Part shown: positions 8,262-15,829 of the stretch, in pieces
Layout of the letters: every line of letters begins with the position of its first letter
Numbering within the stretch: position 1 is the stretch's first letter
NCBI RefSeq assembly: GCF_013522705.1
Contig: NZ_JAAMRE010000028.1
Coordinates: 1 to 64,000, forward strand
Length of the DNA: 64,000 nucleotides
Direction: 5' to 3'
DNA from: Pseudomonas lurida
GTDB lineage: Bacteria > Pseudomonadota > Gammaproteobacteria > Pseudomonadales > Pseudomonadaceae
Translations under genes and position numbers: made by a program
Notes under the pieces: model-generated
Told to the model about the DNA's origin: nothing
Seen by the model: the letters and a program-made list of their open reading frames with translations, nothing else
Databases searched by the model: none

Positions 8262-9029
8262 TTACTGTTTACCCAGGTAGATGTCATGCAGGTCGCCGCG
8301 CGCCAGCAGGTCAGCCGCGTTGCCGCTCAACGCCACGCGGCCAGTATCCAGCACATAGCCGTGGGACGCATAGGTCAGCGCGACGTTGATGTTCTGCTCG
8401 GCGATCAGGAAGCTCACGTTCTGCTCGCGGTTGAGCTGCGCGATGATCTCGAAGATCTCCTGCACGATCATAGGCGCCAAACCCATGGACGGCTCGTCGA
8501 GCAGTACCAAAGTAGGACGAGTCATCAACGCCCGGCCGATGGCGACCATTTGCTGCTCGCCGCCGGAGGTCAGCCCGGCGCGGGTGTGGCGCTTGGTCTT
8601 GAGCCTGGGGAACCAGGTGTAGATGCGCTCCAGGTCCTGGGCCATGGCCTTGCGGCTCAAGCGCCGCACAAAGCCGCCGCTGCGCAGGTTGTCTTCCACC
8701 GTCAGTTGGCCGAACACATGGCGCCCCTCCAGCACGTGTACCATGCCTTGGCGCACACGCTGGCTCGGGTCGATGCCGGCCAGATCCGCCCCGGCATATT
8801 CGATCACACCCCGGCTGACCTCGGCACGCTCGGCCCGCACCAGTCCGGAGATGGCCTTGAGGGTGGTGCTCTTGCCCGCGCCATTGGCGCCGAGCAACGC
8901 GACGATGGCGCCCTTGGGCACGCTCAGCGACACCCCGGCCACCGCCAGGATCGCGCCGTCGTAGACCACCTCGATATCGTTGACAGTCAACAGCGCCGGG
9001 CTCGCCGGCGCGCTGGCAGGTTGGTTCAT
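8262..9029 (-). CDS. Branched-chain amino acid-type ABC transporter ATPase (LivF-like)
   Basis: This 255-residue ATPase subunit has Walker A GANGAGKST (47-55), a signature read as LTSGGEQQ (153-160) and Walker B LLDEP (176-180). The LivF-type ending (IAEQNINVAL then GRVALSGNAADLL) is clear. It lies 3 bases beyond the binding-protein gene and belongs to a complete HAAT-family importer (livG, livH, livM, binding protein, livF). Its operon also encodes flavin-dependent sulfur-acquisition-type enzymes, so the cargo may be an organosulfur or acyl compound rather than an amino acid. Confidence 0.88.
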   Translation of the reverse strand: MNQPASAPASPALLTVNDIEVVYDGAILAVAGVSLSVPKGAIVALLGANGAGKSTTLKAISGLVRAERAEVSRGVIEYAGADLAGIDPSQRVRQGMVHVLEGRHVFGQLTVEDNLRSGGFVRRLSRKAMAQDLERIYTWFPRLKTKRHTRAGLTSGGEQQMVAIGRALMTRPTLVLLDEPSMGLAPMIVQEIFEIIAQLNREQNVSFLIAEQNINVALTYASHGYVLDTGRVALSGNAADLLARGDLHDIYLGKQ

Positions 9030-9032
9030 GGC

Positions 9033-10373
9033 TTATTCATCCCCATTGCAGGTGCGTGGCGTCAGGCCTTTTTCCTTGGCGAACGCTGCGGATTTTTCAT
9101 CGATCAACGGACGCAGCAGCGCGCGGTCGGCGGCGATCCAGTCGCTGATCAGCGTCCAGTTGGCGCCGTCCCACTGCTGCACACGCGCCGAGCCGCCGCC
9201 TTCGTGGTCGCGGCACGACAGCTTGAGGTTCTGCATCAGGCCCAGGTAGCCCATGTCCTTCAAGCGCGCATCATCGATATTCAGGTGCTCCAGGCCCCAG
9301 CGGCCTTCTTCACCGTTGAGCGGGCGCTTGCCGAACCTGGCCTGGGCGGTGCGAATCGCCTCGACGGCCACGGCGGCGTTCACCAGGCCGGAGTTGTAGT
9401 AGACGCTGCCGAAGTTCTTCAGGTCCTTGAGGTCGCTATGGCCTTTATCGAGCACGTATTGCTTGAGGCGCTTGTGAATCTCGAAATCGGCCCCGGCCGG
9501 GTACGGCGTGAGCGCCAGGTAACCCTTGGCGGCGGCGCCGGCCGGTAACACGTCTTCGCTGGAACTGGCCCAGATATCGCCGATGATGTGATCCACCGGG
9601 AAGCCGAAGCGCGCGGCGGTTTTCACCGCCACCGGGGTTGACACGCCCCAGGTGCGCAGGAACACCCAGTCCGGGTTGGCCTGGCGCACCTGGCGCCATT
9701 GGCCGGACTGTTCGTTGCCCGGATCGGCCACCGGAATCTGGATGTTTTCAAAGCCGTATTTTTCCGCCAGCAGCTTCAGCGGGCCGAGGGTTTCGCGCCC
9801 GTAGGCCGAGTCGTGGTAGACCGTGGCGATTTTCTTGCCCTTGAGTTTGTCGAAGCCGCCTTCGCGCTGGGCAATGTAATTCACCAGGCTTGACGCCTCG
9901 CTGTAGAAGGTCAGCATTACCGGGAAGTTGTACGGGAACACCGTGCCGTCGGTGGCTTCGGTGCGACCGTAGCCAAGGGTGATCAGCGGGATCTTGTCCA
10001 CCTCTGCCCTTTCGCTGAGCGCATAGGCCGCCGGTGCGCCGTTAGGCTGGTACACCGCGACCGGCGCGCCATCCAGGCCGTTCTTGAAGCGCTCGTAGCA
10101 CTCGATGCCCTTCTCCGCCGTCCATTCGGTCTCGCATTCCTGCCACACCAGCTTCACGCCGTTGATGCCGCCTTCGACCTCGTTGATATAGCGCAGGTAG
10201 TCAATCATCCCGGCCCACACCTGCACGCCGCTGGAGGCGTAGGCCCCCACGCGATAGGTCGCCAGGGGGAAGAATTGCTGCTCGGCCGACGCCACGGCCT
10301 GGGGCACGGCAGCGGCCAATGTCGCCAGCGCAAAGGCAGCGCCGGCCAGGGAACGTTTCAAGGATGCACGCAT
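9033..10373 (-). CDS. ABC transporter substrate-binding protein (Liv/periplasmic BP type 1)
   Basis: This 446-residue periplasmic binding protein has a clear Sec signal peptide (MRASLKRSLAGAAFALATLA, then AAVPQAVASA) and a mature Peripla_BP_6-type fold. I chose the ATG at 10373 because it begins the signal peptide; the frame extends upstream into the permease gene without meaning. It is larger than LivJ/LivK (about 370 residues) and resembles the binding proteins of amide/urea or aromatic-acid HAAT systems. It delivers the cargo to the LivH/LivM-type permeases. It is encoded 20 bases after livM. Confidence 0.88.
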   Translation of the reverse strand: MRASLKRSLAGAAFALATLAAAVPQAVASAEQQFFPLATYRVGAYASSGVQVWAGMIDYLRYINEVEGGINGVKLVWQECETEWTAEKGIECYERFKNGLDGAPVAVYQPNGAPAAYALSERAEVDKIPLITLGYGRTEATDGTVFPYNFPVMLTFYSEASSLVNYIAQREGGFDKLKGKKIATVYHDSAYGRETLGPLKLLAEKYGFENIQIPVADPGNEQSGQWRQVRQANPDWVFLRTWGVSTPVAVKTAARFGFPVDHIIGDIWASSSEDVLPAGAAAKGYLALTPYPAGADFEIHKRLKQYVLDKGHSDLKDLKNFGSVYYNSGLVNAAVAVEAIRTAQARFGKRPLNGEEGRWGLEHLNIDDARLKDMGYLGLMQNLKLSCRDHEGGGSARVQQWDGANWTLISDWIAADRALLRPLIDEKSAAFAKEKGLTPRTCNGDE

Positions 10374-10393
10374 GGAGGTTCTCTTTAGAAGGG

Positions 10394-11443
10394 TTAGAAA
10401 CGTAGCGGCCACTGCCGCAGCCAATCGCGAAGGTTGTGCAACAGGCGAATCAAGCCCTCGGGTTCCTTGATCAGGAACACGATGATCAATACGCCAAAAA
10501 TGATTTTCTGCAGGTTCTGCAACTGCCCCGCATCCACCGCACCGCCGAGCAGCGCCTGCCCGGCGTGGCTGAGGAAGATCGGCAGCAAGCTGATGAAGGC
10601 AGCGCCGGCAAAATTGCCGGCGATACTGCCCATGCCGCCGATAATGATGATGAACAGGATCTGGAAGGAGCGATTGATATCGAAACTGCTGGCGCTGGCC
10701 GTGCCCAGGTAGGCAAACGCCCACAATGCGCCGGCGATGCCTAGGTAGAACGAACTGACCGCAAACGCCAGGCGCTTATAGCGCGCCACCGGAATGCCGA
10801 CCACGGCGGCGGCAGTGTCCATATCGCGGATCGCCATCCAGTTGCGGCCCACCTGGCTGCGCACCAGGTTGACGGCGGCCCACGTCAACAGCAGCACCGT
10901 GACCAGGGTCAGCCAGTAGCGGCCCAACGGCGTGTTGAGGTCATGACCCAACAGCGCCAGCCTCGGTGCCGATATGGTCCCGGACGAACCGTAGTTGTAA
11001 AACCAGGGGAATTTGACGAACAGCCACTCCAGGAAAAACTGCGCGGCCAACGTGGTGACCATCAGGTAGAAGCCTTTGATTCGCGAACTCGGCAAGCCAA
11101 ACAGCAGCCCGACCAGGGCGCTGATGATCCCGCCGCCGAGCAACGCCACCGGCAGGCCCAGCTCAGGCAGGCGCAGCAGAAAACCATAGGTGGCGAAGGC
11201 GCCGACGGCCATGAACCCGGCGGCGCCGACCGAGGTTTGCCCGGTATAACCGGTGAGCAGATTCAGGCCCAGCCCGGCCAGTGAAAGCACCAGAAATGGA
11301 ATCAGGATCGCATTGAGCCAATAGTCATTGCCCCACAGCGGCACCACGATAAACGCCAACGTCAGCAGGCCGAGCAGGCTCCAGGGCACACGGCGCTGGA
11401 TCAGCAGCAACGGTGCGGTGTGTTCAGCAACAGGAATCGACAT
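10394..11443 (-). CDS. Branched-chain amino acid-type ABC permease (LivM-like)
   Basis: This 349-residue inner-membrane permease has about nine hydrophobic segments and the family hallmark GLNLLTGYTGQTSVGAAGFM near residues 58-78. The EAA-like loop region GRNWMAIRDMDTAAAVVGIP is at about 190-210. The ATG at 11443 is preferred because the frame upstream overlaps livH in an unrelated sequence. It pairs with the LivH-like protein to form the translocation path. The start lies 4 bases after the livH stop, consistent with tight coupling. Confidence 0.87.
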   Translation of the reverse strand: MSIPVAEHTAPLLLIQRRVPWSLLGLLTLAFIVVPLWGNDYWLNAILIPFLVLSLAGLGLNLLTGYTGQTSVGAAGFMAVGAFATYGFLLRLPELGLPVALLGGGIISALVGLLFGLPSSRIKGFYLMVTTLAAQFFLEWLFVKFPWFYNYGSSGTISAPRLALLGHDLNTPLGRYWLTLVTVLLLTWAAVNLVRSQVGRNWMAIRDMDTAAAVVGIPVARYKRLAFAVSSFYLGIAGALWAFAYLGTASASSFDINRSFQILFIIIIGGMGSIAGNFAGAAFISLLPIFLSHAGQALLGGAVDAGQLQNLQKIIFGVLIIVFLIKEPEGLIRLLHNLRDWLRQWPLRF

Positions 11444-11447
11444 GGTT

Positions 11448-12329
11448 TCAGACTCGCTCGATGGCGCGCTCGCCGAACAGGCCGGCGGGGCGCATATACA
11501 GGAAGGCCAGGGCCAGTACATAGGCGAACCAGGGCGTGATGCCGCCGCCGATCAGCGGGCCGATATACACCTCGGCAAGGTTCTCCGCCGCGCCGACGAT
11601 CAGCCCGCCGGCAATCGCCCCGCCAATCGAGGTAAAGCCGCCGATGATCAACACCGGCAGCGCCTTGAGCACCACCAGCGACAGCGAGAACTGCACGCCC
11701 TGGCGCGCGCCCCACAGCAGCCCGGCCACCAGCCCGACGACGCCCGCCACCGCCCAGACGATCTGCCAGATACGGTTGAGGTGGATACCGATGGACAGCG
11801 CCGCCGTGGTGTCATCCGCCACCGCACGCAGCGACACGCCGATGCGGGTCTTGTTGAACAACAGCGCCAGCACCGTTACCAGCACCACGGCCACGACGGC
11901 GGCGATCAGGTCGAACTGGCTGAGCATCAGCGGGCCGACAAACAGCGGCACGTCATCAATGCCCAGGTCCAGCGCGCGTACCTGCGACCCCATCAAGCCC
12001 TGAGCCAGGCCTTCGATGATGAACGACAGGCCCAGCGTGGCCATGAACAGGGTGATTTGCGAACGGTTCACCAACGGCCGCAAGACCAACCGTTCGATAA
12101 GCAACGCGCCGACAATCATCACGATGACCGTCAGCAGTAATGCCAGGGCAAAGGGCACGCCCTGGTCATGCAGGCTGACAAAGGTCAGCGCGGCAAACAG
12201 CAGCATCGCGCCCTGGGCGAAATTGAACACGCCGCTGGCCTTGTAGATCAGCACGAAGCCGATGGCGACCAGGGAATACAGGGTACCGGCGAGCAGGCCG
12301 CCGAGCAGGGTTTCAAAGAAGAAGATCAT
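11448..12329 (-). CDS. Branched-chain amino acid-type ABC permease (LivH-like)
   Basis: This 293-residue membrane protein has eight or more hydrophobic segments. The N terminus GLLAGTLYSLVAIGFVLIYKA, followed by SGVFNFAQG, is the diagnostic LivH signature. It is the partner of the LivM-like permease. Its ATG overlaps the livG stop by one base (TGATG), so translation is coupled. The same operon carries two flavin-dependent oxidoreductases upstream. Confidence 0.88.
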   Translation of the reverse strand: MIFFFETLLGGLLAGTLYSLVAIGFVLIYKASGVFNFAQGAMLLFAALTFVSLHDQGVPFALALLLTVIVMIVGALLIERLVLRPLVNRSQITLFMATLGLSFIIEGLAQGLMGSQVRALDLGIDDVPLFVGPLMLSQFDLIAAVVAVVLVTVLALLFNKTRIGVSLRAVADDTTAALSIGIHLNRIWQIVWAVAGVVGLVAGLLWGARQGVQFSLSLVVLKALPVLIIGGFTSIGGAIAGGLIVGAAENLAEVYIGPLIGGGITPWFAYVLALAFLYMRPAGLFGERAIERV

Positions 12330-13099
12330 CAGTGTGCGACTCCCAGGTAGGCCGCGATTACGTCGGGGTTCGCCTGGACTTCGGCGGGGGTGCCGTCGCC
12401 GACCTTGCGCCCGTAGTCGAGCACCACCACATGGTCGGACAGGCCCATGACCACGCCGATGTCGTGTTCGATCAACACCACCGTGGTGCCGAGGTCGCGG
12501 TTCACATCGGCGACGAAGCGCGCCATGTCCTGTTTTTCCTCGGCGTTCATGCCGGCCATGGGCTCGTCGAGCAACAACAGGCTCGGCCCGGCGATCAACG
12601 CGCGGCCCAATTCCACGCGCTTTTGCAGGCCGTAGGACAGGTTGCCCACCAGCACATCGCGGTGGGCCTGCAACTCAAGAAATTCGAGGATGCTTTGGCC
12701 GCGCTGGCGAAATGCCTCGGCTTCGCGTCGCGCACGCGGCAAGCCGAGGGCCTGCTCGATCAACGTGCTGCGCATATGCCGCGACAAACCCGTGAGGATG
12801 TTGTCGAGCACGCTCATTTTTTTGAACAAGGCGTTGTTCTGAAAGGTGCGACCGATGCCTCGGCGCGCCGCGCCCAACGGGTCGATGCGCTGAAAATGCT
12901 GGTCTTCAAAAACGATCTCTCCGGCATCGTAGCGATACACACCGTTGAGCACGTTGAGCAGCGAGCTTTTGCCGGCACCGTTGGGGCCGATCAACGCGCA
13001 GATCTCGCCGCGCTGCACCTCGAATGACAGCCCATTGATCGCTTTGACGCCTTTGAACGACAGCGAGATGTCCCGCACCTGGAGGATGGCCTGGCTCAT
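12329..13099 (-). CDS. Branched-chain amino acid-type ABC transporter ATPase (LivG-like)
   Basis: This 256-residue ATPase has Walker A GPNGAGKSS (38-46), a degenerate signature LSYGLQK (the usual LSxGQ is replaced), and Walker B LLLLDEP followed by MAGMN, as in LivG. The degenerate signature is normal for this subfamily. The start at 13099 overlaps the stop of the preceding acyl-CoA-synthetase-like gene by four bases. Together with livF it would power the importer. Confidence 0.88.
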   Translation of the reverse strand: MSQAILQVRDISLSFKGVKAINGLSFEVQRGEICALIGPNGAGKSSLLNVLNGVYRYDAGEIVFEDQHFQRIDPLGAARRGIGRTFQNNALFKKMSVLDNILTGLSRHMRSTLIEQALGLPRARREAEAFRQRGQSILEFLELQAHRDVLVGNLSYGLQKRVELGRALIAGPSLLLLDEPMAGMNAEEKQDMARFVADVNRDLGTTVVLIEHDIGVVMGLSDHVVVLDYGRKVGDGTPAEVQANPDVIAAYLGVAH

Positions 13100-13944
13100 G
13101 CGCTTTTCCGTTTGAATTCGGCCAGCCAGGTCGGCTCGGCGTTGGATTTGACGGGCTGCCAGATGGAAGTCAGACGCTGAAAGCCCAATAACCTGCGGAC
13201 GCGGTTTTTCAGAAACCGACGCAGGCCGCTGCGCGGATCGGCGATGGCCCACTCGCACAGGCGTCGGCGCCAGGTGCCGTGGGGCGCGAGGCGGGTTTCG
13301 ATCTCTTCGGCCACCTGCTGCAGGCGCGCCGGCGACAACAGCAGGCCGGTGGGCGCGACTTCGCTGCGATCACGCCGCGCCGACGCCGGACTCTCCGGGA
13401 AGGCCAGGCCGTGGCCGCTGTGCAGCCATTGCTCCAGAACCACCGCCAGGCCGCCTTGCCAGTGGGTGCCCTCTTCACTCCACAACGCGGTTTCGGCGGT
13501 GGAATTCCACCAACGCTGCACATGTTGCGCCGGGTCAACCGGGCCGAGCAGTTGGGCAAAATCCAACCGCTGGGTAAACGCCCAATCGGGCTGGCGACCT
13601 TGAACGTAGACGTGGCTGGGTCGAATACGCCATAGCTGTTGTTCCAAGGCTTGGGGTTCCAGGTTGTCGGCCAGCGTCAGCACCTGCGCGCCGACGGACT
13701 GGGCCGCCAACGCCAGCAACAGCAGGTTCGGCTCAAAAGCACCGCTGAGTGCCAACCGTGACTGCTCGCTCAAACCTTGCTGGCGCAAACCATCGGCCAG
13801 GCGTTCTACATCGCGCAGGGTGTCGATCCAGCGCCACGCGTGCCACAGTCCCTGACGCTTGTGGCGCAGGGCAATGTGCAACGGCGTGAGTTGTGCCCAG
13901 TGACGCAGGTGTTCCAGGAGAGCCTTGGGTTCGTGCACGCTCAT
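13096..13944 (-). CDS. Acyl-CoA synthetase-like protein lacking the adenylation motifs and C-terminal domain
   Basis: A 282-residue protein. Residues 1-130 follow the N-terminal fold of long-chain acyl-CoA synthetases (LRHKRQGLWHAWRWIDTLRD, then GLSEQSRLALSGAFEPNLLL). The expected ATP-binding P-loop (T-S-G-T-T-G-x-P-K) is absent. The sequence resumes at about residue 188 with blocks that in full-length FadD15-type enzymes come after the P-loop (GHGLAFPES, TGLLLSPARLQQV, FLKNRVRRLLGFQRL). It then ends before the adenylate-forming and C-terminal domains. It therefore cannot be a normal ligase, yet the frame is intact and it overlaps livG by 4 bases, so it looks retained. Related transporter operons often carry a full-length synthetase here. 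Its role is unknown; it may bind a ligand or partner. Confidence 0.7.
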   Translation of the reverse strand: MSVHEPKALLEHLRHWAQLTPLHIALRHKRQGLWHAWRWIDTLRDVERLADGLRQQGLSEQSRLALSGAFEPNLLLLALAAQSVGAQVLTLADNLEPQALEQQLWRIRPSHVYVQGRQPDWAFTQRLDFAQLLGPVDPAQHVQRWWNSTAETALWSEEGTHWQGGLAVVLEQWLHSGHGLAFPESPASARRDRSEVAPTGLLLSPARLQQVAEEIETRLAPHGTWRRRLCEWAIADPRSGLRRFLKNRVRRLLGFQRLTSIWQPVKSNAEPTWLAEFKRKSA

Positions 13945-14003
13945 AGGGGGTTGCTCCTATTGGGGGGTATGCGTGCGGTGGTCCGCTGGCTTGAGTATTT
14001 GTA

Positions 14004-15491
14004 TCAACACAGGACAACTGTGGGAGAGGGGCTTGCCCCCGATGGCGTTGGGTCAGTTACGAGTGCTCTAACTGGCCCACCGCTATCGGGGGGCAAGCCC
14101 CCTCCCACATTGGTTTTTTGTATCCCAGATAAATTGCGGTAGCTCGCGCCCGGATGGTTCGAGCCCAACCTTGCACCGTCACCAAACAACTTCTCACGCA
14201 ACGTACCCTGGGCGTATTCGGTCTTGTACACGCCACGCTTCTGCAGCTCCGGCACCAGCCACTCGACGGCGTCGATAAAGGTTTCGTGGGTCAGCGCGTA
14301 GGCCAGGTTGAAGCCGTCCACGTCGGTCTCCTCTACCCATTCCTGCAACAGGTCAGCCACGGTCTGCGGGCCACCGACGAACAGCGGGCCAAAGCCGCCG
14401 ATACCGACCCAGTCGGCCAGTTCATTGGGCGTCCAGACCTTGTTCGGATCGGCCGTGGAGAAGGCTTCCACCGCCGACTGGATCGCATTGGTGTGCACGT
14501 GTTTGAGCGGCTCATCCGGCTTGAACTGGCTGAAATCGATGCCTGTCCAGCCGGAAATCAGCGCCATCGCGCCTTCATAGCTGACATAGGATTTGTACTC
14601 GTCAAACTTGGCCTTGGCCTTGGCGTCGGTCTCATCGACGATCACCGTCTGCAGGTTGAAAATCAGGATTTTCTTCGGATCGCGCCCGGCCTCGGCCGCA
14701 CGCCGGCGGATATCGGCAACGGTCTTTTTGAGCAGCACCTTGGACGGTGCCGCGACAAAAACGCACTCGGCCTGCTCGGCGGCAAACTGCTTGCCACGGC
14801 TGGAAGCACCGGCCTGGTACAGCACCGGCGTGCGCTGCGGCGACGGCTCGCACAGGTGAATACCAGGCACCTGGAAGTGCTTGCCGATGTGGCGGATCTC
14901 ATGGATTTTGCTCGGATCGCTGAAAACCCGGCGCTCGCGGTCGCGCAGTACCGCGCCCTCTTCCCAACTGCCTTCCCAGAGCTTGTAGCAAACCTCGAGG
15001 TACTCCTCGGCATAGTCGTAGCGCGCATCGTGTTCGGTCTGGGCTTTCTGGCCGAGGTTCTTGGCGCCGCTTTCCAGGTAGGACGTGACGATGTTCCAGC
15101 CGATACGGCCCTTGGTCAGGTGATCGAGGGTCGAAAGCCTGCGCGCGAACGGATACGGGTGTTCGAACGACAGCGATGCCGTCAGGCCGAACCCCAGGTG
15201 TTCGGTGACCATCGCCATGGGGGCGATCAGCGACAGCGGATCGTTGACCGGCACCTGGGTGGCCTGGCGAATCGCCGCGTCGCCATTGCCGTTGTACACG
15301 TCGTAGATGCCCAGCACGTCGGCGATGAACAGCCCGTCGAACTTGCCGCGCTCAAGAATCTTCGCCAGATCGGTCCAGTATTCCAGGTCCTTGTACTGCC
15401 ACGACCGGTCGCGCGGGTGCGCCCACAGGCCGGGGGATTGGTGGCCGACGCAATTCATGTCGAAGGCATTCAGGCGGATTTCACGGGCCAT
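14004..15491 (-). CDS. LLM-class flavin-dependent monooxygenase (DszA/NtaA/SnaA family) with REPIN-encoded tail
   Basis: A 495-residue FMN-dependent monooxygenase. The opening REIRLNAFDMNCVGHQSPGL and the segments GLTASLSFEHPYPFARR and GRIGWNIVTSYLESGAKNLG are diagnostic for the DszA/NtaA/SnaA/EmoA family, whose members oxidise sulfones, nitrilotriacetate and similar compounds with FMNH2. Family members usually end near residue 450-455 (here NHPGASYR). The last 40 or so residues are read through a REPIN at 14019-14109 and stop at TGA 14004-14006. The ATG at 15491 overlaps the stop of the upstream small gene (TGATG). The neighbouring SfnB-family enzyme supports a role in using organosulfur compounds under sulfur limitation. 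No flavin reductase gene is adjacent. Confidence 0.85.
   Translation of the reverse strand: MAREIRLNAFDMNCVGHQSPGLWAHPRDRSWQYKDLEYWTDLAKILERGKFDGLFIADVLGIYDVYNGNGDAAIRQATQVPVNDPLSLIAPMAMVTEHLGFGLTASLSFEHPYPFARRLSTLDHLTKGRIGWNIVTSYLESGAKNLGQKAQTEHDARYDYAEEYLEVCYKLWEGSWEEGAVLRDRERRVFSDPSKIHEIRHIGKHFQVPGIHLCEPSPQRTPVLYQAGASSRGKQFAAEQAECVFVAAPSKVLLKKTVADIRRRAAEAGRDPKKILIFNLQTVIVDETDAKAKAKFDEYKSYVSYEGAMALISGWTGIDFSQFKPDEPLKHVHTNAIQSAVEAFSTADPNKVWTPNELADWVGIGGFGPLFVGGPQTVADLLQEWVEETDVDGFNLAYALTHETFIDAVEWLVPELQKRGVYKTEYAQGTLREKLFGDGARLGSNHPGASYRNLSGIQKTNVGGGLPPDSGGPVRALVTDPTPSGASPSPTVVLC
14019..14109. repeat. REPIN (two inverted REPs) inside a coding frame
   Basis: One REP (TGTGGGAGAGGGGCTTGCCC, from 14019) and its inverse (ending CCCCCTCCCACA at 14109) flank a 35-base spacer, the normal layout of a P. 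fluorescens REPIN. On the minus strand it is read in frame as the C-terminal tail of the DszA-family gene. Confidence 0.85.
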
Positions 15492-15817
15492 CAGTGCACT
15501 CCGTTGAGGTGATAGTTGCCGACCACGTGGTATTTGTGGCGCAGCGGGTCATCCAGGGTTGACGGCAGCGCGCTGCGTTGGCCGGTCAGTTCGAACTCGG
15601 CGTTGCTGGCGGCGATCAGCGCTTCGGCCGCCGCGATCTGCGCTTCGGCGCGGGCAACCGGGCCGGGGTGGGTGTCGGCCCGTTCGAGCAAGGCGGCGGC
15701 CACGTCGACACGGATCTGCAGATCGCCGAAGCGGCTGATCACGTAAGGGTCATCGCTGCGCTCGATGTGCCGACGGGTATGTTCCAGCAGTTGGCGCGCA
15801 AGGGTCAGTGCGGTCAT
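15491..15817 (-). CDS. Stand-alone C-terminal domain of an SfnB/acyl-CoA dehydrogenase-type protein
   Basis: A 108-residue protein. Its sequence aligns by eye with the last third of the SfnB-like protein encoded immediately upstream: DPYVISRFGDLQIRV against DPFTIAAIGDLAWRV, FELTGQRSALPS against FELAGTRSVTGK, and HKYHVVGNYHLNGV against WKYHLIGNFVLNGV. The flavin-contacting segment DRFWRNARTHTLHD is shortened and lost, and the N-terminal and middle domains are missing. It therefore cannot be an acyl-CoA dehydrogenase on its own. The frame is intact, it is 12 bases from sfnB, and its stop overlaps the DszA-family ATG (TGATG), so it appears to be translated. It may be a duplicated fragment acting as a small subunit. 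Function unknown. Confidence 0.75.
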   Translation of the reverse strand: MTALTLARQLLEHTRRHIERSDDPYVISRFGDLQIRVDVAAALLERADTHPGPVARAEAQIAAAEALIAASNAEFELTGQRSALPSTLDDPLRHKYHVVGNYHLNGVH

Positions 15818-15829
15818 GGGTCAGGCTCC

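Noticed and set aside
14004..14110. Reading the REPIN tail as a genuine conserved domain of the monooxygenase
   Set aside because: The tail is exactly coextensive with an inverted REP pair and has no resemblance to the family.
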